A stretch of DNA of 64,000 nucleotides, from the NCBI GenBank assembly GCA_038501785.1, contig JBAMJR010000031.1:12218501-12282500 (forward strand). The letters run 5' to 3'. Of this stretch, positions 58,801 to 64,000 are shown piece by piece; positions within the stretch are counted from its first letter, which is position 1; every line of letters begins with the position of its first letter. The notes below the pieces were generated by a model. That model saw only the letters and a list, made by a program, of their open reading frames with translations, was not told the origin of the DNA and did no database searches. This DNA is from Myoxocephalus aenaeus (lineage: Eukaryota > Chordata > Actinopteri > Perciformes > Cottidae). The translations under genes and the position numbers were made by a program.

Positions 58801-61012
58801 TCTGGGAAGCTCAGCATCTCTATAGAGACCACTGACGACATCAACGAGTGGAAAACAACCAGCTAGTGCAACCTAACAACTAAATTAAATTATATTTATT
58901 TAGTACAGGCCAAAATCACAAATTACAAATTTGCCTCAGAGGGCTTTACAATCTGTACACATACGACATCCTCTGTACAGGTGTAACGGACCAAATTAAC
59001 CCCCGCCCAGATTAAACCTGGGTATACTTTGACCCAGGCCAGAGTATACCCCGGAGATAAACTGTCCCAGGCCAGAGTATACCCGGCGGTGTAAAATAGC
59101 CTAGGCCAGACAATACCCCTCCAGGCAGGGCCGGTCCTTCCTATAGGGATCATAATGTCAGGTAATCAGGCAATCTTGATAGTTAGAAACCAAGAAACCA
59201 AGACTTTCAACACACTTCCAAGTTCAGGAAGGAAGTATCTTGGCACCACTCTTGGCCTTACGTTTGGTAAGGTTGTGTACTGTGGATGCACAAAGGACCT
59301 TGGACAACCACGGCGTAGATATACAACCAAAGATGATGGGAACTGCTACTTCTGGGCCATCAGCTACATCCTAACAGGATCAGAGGACAACCACTCCCTT
59401 CTCAGAGATAAAGTCGTGGCCACAGCGAATCTGTTGAGTTGCAACATCGTCATCCACACAAAAGTCGATGGATTGGTTGACCCATCCCGCAAGTCATCAA
59501 CAAAACATGCACTTTATCTTGAAAACAAGCGTGATCATAATATTTTTTCTGTTTTTTTTGGTTGAAGTAATAAAAGTCTAGGTTTTAGAGTTTTAAGATT
59601 TAAGTTAGTTAGCTTTCTCACTTAATTTACCTGACAAAGCTGAACCCCCAATAAAATTAAGTATAAGTAATTATTGTGTATATCACTCAAACTACTGATA
59701 TCATGGGGGTATAATCTGGCTTGAGGAGTATAAATTAGCCTAGGCTATAATATATCCAGGGTATAATCTAGCCTAGGCCCCTTTAACCCCAGGTATAGTC
59801 CGGTATACTATGGCCTGTTACACAGGGACCCTCACATCGGAACAAAAAAAACTCCCCCCAAAAAATACTTTAACGGGGAGAAACCTTCGGGAGCGCAACA
59901 AAGGAGGATCCCTCACCCCGGATGGACAGAAGTACAATAGATGTACAAAACAGAGTTACAACTCATTCAATGCGTATGACAGAAATTATTCCTAACAACC
60001 ATCTAGAAAACCCCTCATAAGGGAACAACCACTCTAAGCATCAAACACACAGCAATGCCTTAGCAATGATCAATAGTATCCTAACAACGACCGCTTTTAT
60101 TCCAGACAACTTTTTAACACCCAAGTTAGAACTTGTTTTTAATAAAATGTAGCCCACTTACTTTGAAATACTATCAGTTAGTGTTACATGTTTTGTTTGA
60201 GTGTGTTAATTATTTGTGTTCCTGTCAGAAACACCTGGTCCAACGCCCCCACCGCTGGTCCCCATCAGTTCCCTGCCAACAGACGAAAGGAGTGTTTCTC
60301 TTAAAGGTAGCTGTTTTCAAATCATAGTATTATGGCAGAAAGTGTTTTATCCGGTCATGTGGTTCATTCTGATTTCCCCATCGTGTCCGTGCTTCTTGCA
60401 GGTGAAAGTCACACAGAGAAAGTTGAACTGTTGAATCCGGTCAACCTGGCACTGCAGTGTACCTGGACAGGTAATCAGAACAGACTACCAAACATAACTG
60501 GGTTCTGGAGGAAAGATGGGGATGAGGTTGAGAACAGCCGTGTCACAGTGCAAATGGAGGGCGATCAGTATAAACTCAAGCGAGTGTGAGTACACATGTT
60601 CATTATTCCATCCATCAGCTTAAACACAATATATGGCTAAATAATGAATTGGCTGTCTTGATAGGTAAATACCCGGATCCACTGTGTGCTGAGTCATTTG
60701 ATAATTGTTATTCATGCATGATTTACAAAAAAAGTTAATAATATGCATCTATTATTATATTTTGTAGAACTTAAATGTATGTTTTAATGTACAGCAGCTT
60801 GAGAACTTGGAGCTAGTTGGATGTCTCACAACTGGCTTTTATCAGTTTGCAGGCCAAATAATATTAATAATAAAATCTGTTTACTAATATGTTTTTTGCT
60901 TTACAGGTTCAGCATCGTCAACGAAGAAAGCCTCGGAAGTTACTCATGCGTGTTTGGAAGTGAAGCAAAAATAGAGTTTGTTTTGTCTGGTACAGTTCAC
61001 ATCCTTTCTTGA

Positions 61013-61078
<66 letters not shown>

Positions 61079-62857
61079 TGTATATATAAAATGTAAAATG
61101 TTACAGAATATACTGTATGTATATATTGTATATTCTGTTACATTTTCCAGCCAGCATTTGTATTGTTATCAGCTCAAGTCCCTTTCATAATGAACATCAA
61201 CATTTACACAGAGTAACTGAGGTTGAAGGGTACACAATGCAGGATAAACAATGGTCTTTTCTCACGGCCTTTTTCCTTGTTGTCCTTTAGCTCCACAGAT
61301 CGGTGAGGTGCGGGATAAACCGATAGTCAGCTATGTGGGGGACTCTGTGGTGATAGCATGTAAAATGGAGGACTCCAAACCGAAACCCAACACCTGGAAC
61401 TGGTACAAAGCCAACGGTACCGACAAGGTGGGTGAGCTGCTCTGAGCCTTCATATCTCTTTGTGTCAAATATATGAAATCACCTGTACAGGTGTGTCTAA
61501 ATTGAATATATGTATTTAATTAAAAAAAAGTTGTATTTATTTTTTCTGGTGAAAGATTGTGAATCTGAATAATAAATGCAAGAACACATTCATGACCTCT
61601 GACCCCTTTGATTTTTGATATTTGTTCTAGGAGCAGATCTTCGCGGCTGCAGAGTCTCTTCGCTATGAGATCAGAAATGAAGAGAAGAAGACCAAACTTG
61701 TGGTGCACAACCTGACGGAGGCTGACGGAGGCCTGTATTACTGCGGTGCGGTGTACGCCATCAACACCGCCATGAGCCACGTGGAGCTGAAGGTCAGACG
61801 TAGAAAGTTACTAAGTACATTCATTTGATTACTGTGATTAAGTACAAAGTTGTACTTTGTGTATCTAGTTTAGGTTGATTTGTACTTTTACTTATCTAAT
61901 AGCTATAATTGGTTGTTACATTTTGATTATAAAATACAAAACCTTGTCAAAAATGTGTTTGTCAACCTTTTTCTGCTTGTGGCCTTGAACAAAAAGGCAG
62001 CGTCTACTTTAAACTTCTCAGATGGTTTCATTTTAACAAACTAAAGGAATACAAATATCCAATAGTTTACAAAAAGTATAGAGAAGAATCCAAAAAATGA
62101 ATACACGTGTGAGGCAAACTTAGTTTTTTCTTCTTTTCTGCCTCATTAATCGTCTCATCATGACCTTTTGAAAGGTGACCAGGACCCACGGTGGAGAATT
62201 ACCCGACTAAAGTACACACCTGTGTATAAAGCAGCTGAAAACTAACGGCACCTCAATCAGCTTCAACAATAAAATGCATCAGTATTAACCATCTAATAAT
62301 GTACAACGGCATTATTACTTCATACGTAGAAGGTCCATTTAGCTGACAATACTCCTTTATAGGTTTGAATGCAGGACTTTCACTTGCGATGGAGTATTTT
62401 TACATTGTTGTACAGTGTCAATGTTTCTCGAGTAAAAAATCTGAACACGTCTTCCGCCACTGCTGTAGGTCATCAGCTTCTATGAGCCTCTGAAGCCCTT
62501 CATTGCCATCGTGATCGAAGTGGTCGTCCTGGTCGCCGCCATTCTGCTCTACGAGAGAAGTCAGTCCAAGAAAAACTCCACCGCAGGTAGTCAGACCGTA
62601 TTCTGATACTTCCATGTGCTCTGTGTACTGCATGTTGTATTTTAACTTGAACATATCTGCCTTATTCTCAGGAAACGGGACCACTGACCAAATGAATACA
62701 AAGTGAGTACTACGGGAATGGTGCTGATCTCTCTAAAGAAGTTGAATGTATATATTTGTAGTTTTTAATGATTTACATTTATTATTCCCCCATCAGGACT
62801 CGGGCGGAAAATAACGGACCGGAGGAAAGTTCTTCAACGAGACAGCGGAACATTTAA
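55815..62857 (+). CDS. emb: embigin, Ig-superfamily chaperone of monocarboxylate transporters
   Basis: Single-pass membrane glycoprotein that escorts monocarboxylate transporters (mainly MCT2) to the cell surface and aids adhesion. Exons: 55815-55887 (signal peptide MAASWKQLLFQVLLLLVSC), 60229-60306, 60402-60585, 60907-60989, 61291-61427, 61631-61792, 62469-62586, 62672-62702 and 62797-62857; 308 codons, phases agree. Ig domain 1: LALQCTWTG ... YSCVFGSEA. Ig domain 2: VVIACKMED, NTWNWYKANGT, then ADGGLYYCGAVYAI with N-glycosylation sites. Exon 7 holds the membrane span PLKPFIAIVIEVVVLVAAIL with the Glu inside the helix that is typical of the basigin/embigin/neuroplastin family. The short tail ends STRQRNI. 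The W-x-W-Y pattern and PLKPF match embigin better than basigin; basigin-like is the alternative. Intron 1 is 4.3 kb and full of repeats (56487-59993). Confidence 0.85.
56487..58732 (+). repeat. 21-bp minisatellite, about 107 units, with higher-order structure
   Basis: Tandem units of caacctaacaaccaactagtg and variants (aacaaacaattag, aacaaacaactag, aacacccaactag) fill 2.25 kb of embigin intron 1. Most units contain the palindrome ACTAGT. The period is a multiple of three and stop-free in one frame on each strand, so long meaningless frames (QPNNQLV or GCTSWLL repeats) appear. A longer junction unit aacaaacaaacaaacaacta occurs at 57191, 57409, 57521, 57801, 57913 and 58172; the spacings 218, 112, 280, 112 and 259 show block duplication of 392 and 371 bp. 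The latter is exactly one unit shorter. Confidence 0.95.
58733..58866 (+). pseudogene. displaced fragment of the MALT1 last exon inside the satellite
   Basis: Two blocks match MALT1 exon 16. tgcccacaggcccgagcccg ... cacctccatcac corresponds to about 51766-51802. ctcagcatctctatagagac then cactgacgacatcaacgag corresponds to 51982-52020 with three differences in 39 bases. About 180 bases of the MALT1 exon between them are missing or replaced. The translated end reads SISIETTDDINEW against MALT1 SIPIETTDDINEL, so the proline of the TRAF6 motif is changed. Satellite units lie on both sides. It is not expected to be translated. Confidence 0.85.
58982..59822 (+). mobile_element. 841-bp TGTAAC-ended DNA transposon carrying an OTU-like frame (Ginger-like candidate)
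   Basis: Left end TGTAACGGACCA, right end (inverse) TGTAACAGGCCA: a 12-bp terminal inverted repeat with two mismatches. It is flanked by cagg on both sides (58978-58981 and 59823-59826), a 4-bp target duplication. Removing the element restores the LINE 3' UTR seen at 53803. Subterminal arrays of a roughly 33-bp unit with the core ccaggccagagtataccc occur at the left, and related gcctaggc...tata units, inverted, at the right. TG...CA ends, TGTNR termini and 4-bp duplication fit the Ginger group, some of which I recall as encoding accessory protease domains. No transposase is present, so it is non-autonomous or deleted. Confidence 0.75.
59155..59565 (+). CDS. OTU-like cysteine protease remnant in the DNA transposon
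   Basis: 136 codons from MSGNQAILIV to NIFSVFFG. The segment TTKDDGNCYFWAISYILTGS (about residues 57-76) matches the N-terminal box of OTU deubiquitinase-type proteases, D-G-N-C, with the putative catalytic Cys at about residue 64. The C-terminal ALYLENKRDHNIFSVFF resembles the catalytic His strand. Between RDKVVA and LLSCNIVIHTK the usual 40 or so residues of the fold are missing, so the domain is probably internally deleted. The first 50 residues are unrecognised. The frame is uninterrupted, which is notable in an otherwise decayed region. It may be a shortened transposon-encoded protein or a passenger; activity is doubtful. Confidence 0.6.
   Translation: MSGNQAILIVRNQETKTFNTLPSSGRKYLGTTLGLTFGKVVYCGCTKDLGQPRRRYTTKDDGNCYFWAISYILTGSEDNHSLLRDKVVATANLLSCNIVIHTKVDGLVDPSRKSSTKHALYLENKRDHNIFSVFFG
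61014..61088 (+). repeat. (AT)n microsatellite
   Basis: About 31 tandem at units in embigin intron 4, followed by tactgtatatataaaatg. The sequence just after (61085-61145) repeats gtaaaatgttacagaatata in inverse as tatattctgttacattttc, so the region can fold into a hairpin. Confidence 0.9.
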
Positions 62858-64000
62858 AAATACCAAAGCTTCTTCAAAACTGTTGACATATCTCGATTAT
62901 CATTGATTTGGAGCTTCAAATCCATATCTCAGCAGCTATTCTATACGTGTGTTCACAAAAACAAAGTGCAATAACCACCACTTAATAATCGTCAGTGCTG
63001 GCGTGGTAACTAGTCGACCAAAGCATTTACCTTTTTGTCTTGAACCCCATATGCACCCACATCCTGTGGAAGAACTGATACTTGTCATACCTCTCTCTCA
63101 AAAAGGAAGTGCATTTCTTGCTTTGTGGGAACAACTTAAAGCTTAACTTCTCTTTACTTCCGTTATTGTGTTATGGTTTGTGAGCAGTGCCTTGGACCGT
63201 AAAAAAGAAAGAAAAAGCACTGAAGTAACCATTCATACTGTGCTTAGAACGATTTGTCAGCTTTCCCTTTTAGTGTTGTGTGCCTAACACGGCGTATAAT
63301 AGCTTGTATATCAAGATATTTCATCATATATGCAAATGCTTGTGTGTTTTTCATGTTAATATGTCAGAAGATTGTCAGAAACGTAATTTTCCACTCTAAT
63401 CCTGACTTCTGTCTGTAGTTGTCATCCTGCACCTGTCACTTTGTGTAAACATGCAAATTAAAAATACACAAGTCACTGCCTCAAATAACTATCAAAGCCT
63501 TTGTGTTCGCCGGTATGGAGACGGAGCTCACTTAAAGGGGAACGCCACCCATTTCACACATGGAAGTCTAATCACAGGCCTTATTGAGACACACAGAAGA
63601 GATGAAGTTGTAAAAAACGTTTTGTGGCTCCAGAGGGACGAGGAGGAAGAATACGTGGAATAAAAGATATCTCTGGTTCTACTGCATCGACTTGGATCCT
63701 TTTTTTCTCAAGTCCAATGTTACAGGAGTGCAATGCTAAATCAGTGAAGTACTCTTTCAAAGGAAAGTGTGCGTACGAGTGCAAAGATGTCCTATTATTG
63801 TCAGATACAGTGTCAATTTGAAAAGCGTGATTTTATTTGTGCATAAATAGGCTACAGTCTCCACATTATAATACTAAACCTTCAGTTTTCATACTCATGA
63901 GCCCGCTTAACATTTACGTTTCTGCTGTTCTGAACATTACAATTTATACAATCTGACAAACTTCCTCAAGTCCGCCACGTTGGGTTCTTTAAAAGCTCCT
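62858..64000. other. embigin 3' UTR and right flank
   Basis: No second gene recognised up to the window edge. The sequence is moderately AT-rich, without an obvious repeat, and probably mostly embigin 3' UTR. The open frames at 63451-63821 lack family features. The poly(A) site is not placed. Confidence 0.45.

Larger units (their letters stand above)
58882..59993 (-). mobile_element. second LINE 3'-UTR copy, interrupted by a DNA transposon
   Basis: 58882-58981 (ttatttagtacaggccaaaa ... gggctttacaatctgtacac) and 59827-59993 (accctcacatcgg ... gaggatccctcaccccggat, ggacagaagtacaatagatg) are the two halves of the repeat whose uninterrupted copy begins at 53803. Relative order and orientation are the same as in that copy. 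The break point holds the 841-bp element at 58982-59822. No coding part of the LINE is retained. Confidence 0.8.

Noticed and set aside
56237..58866. Long plus-strand frames (QPNNQLV repeats, up to 324 codons) and minus-strand frames (GCTSWLL repeats)
   Set aside because: They are by-products of a 21-bp satellite with no stop in one frame on each strand. The array is intronic and breaks frame at every longer junction unit.

Overview
The window is vertebrate nuclear DNA, almost certainly from a percomorph-type teleost fish. Genes are split into many short exons with GT-AG introns, the reading frames match vertebrate proteins, and introns and spacers carry repeats typical of fish: tRNA-derived SINEs, L2/CR1-like LINE pieces, hAT-like MITEs and long (CA)n/(AT)n runs. 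Names come from recalled protein similarity, not from a database search. Exon joins were checked by reading frame and splice sites. All six genes close in phase, except for one single-base discrepancy in the zinc-finger gene.

Layout. (1) 1-2232, minus: 5' half of COQ2 (ubiquinone prenyltransferase), running off the left edge. (2) 2233-5894: spacer with a decayed LINE and low-complexity DNA. (3) 5895-10513, minus: MFSD10-like transporter, 12 exons, 453 codons. (4) 12618-23083, minus: ZNF462-like multi-C2H2 protein with a 5.26 kb exon that carries a one-base frameshift and an in-frame 18-bp minisatellite. (5) 24664-30568, plus: SECISBP2, the SECIS RNA-binding protein, divergent from (4) across a 1.6 kb spacer. 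(6) 34252-38900, minus: prolactin receptor with a short cytoplasmic tail. (7) 42054-52065, plus: MALT1 paracaspase, complete catalytic dyad and C-terminal TRAF6-type motif. (8) 52066-55814: LINE remnants and other repeats. (9) 55815-62857, plus: embigin, whose first intron has been invaded by repeats. (10) 62858-64000: 3' flank.

The genes form no operon or single pathway; they are ordinary housekeeping, hormone and immune genes. The unusual part is about 53.8-60.1 kb, just upstream of and inside embigin intron 1. It holds a rearranged LINE, a perfect 17-bp-stem inverted repeat about 100 bp upstream of the embigin start codon, a 2.2 kb minisatellite of 21-bp units with higher-order structure, a displaced fragment of the MALT1 last exon inside that satellite, and a second LINE-tail copy interrupted by an 841-bp transposon. 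The transposon has TGTAAC...GTTACA ends and a 4-bp target duplication, and carries an OTU-protease-like reading frame. I propose it is a Ginger-like DNA transposon relic. Three GC-AG introns are also inferred, in three different genes. I found no CRISPR array, rRNA or intact tRNA gene.
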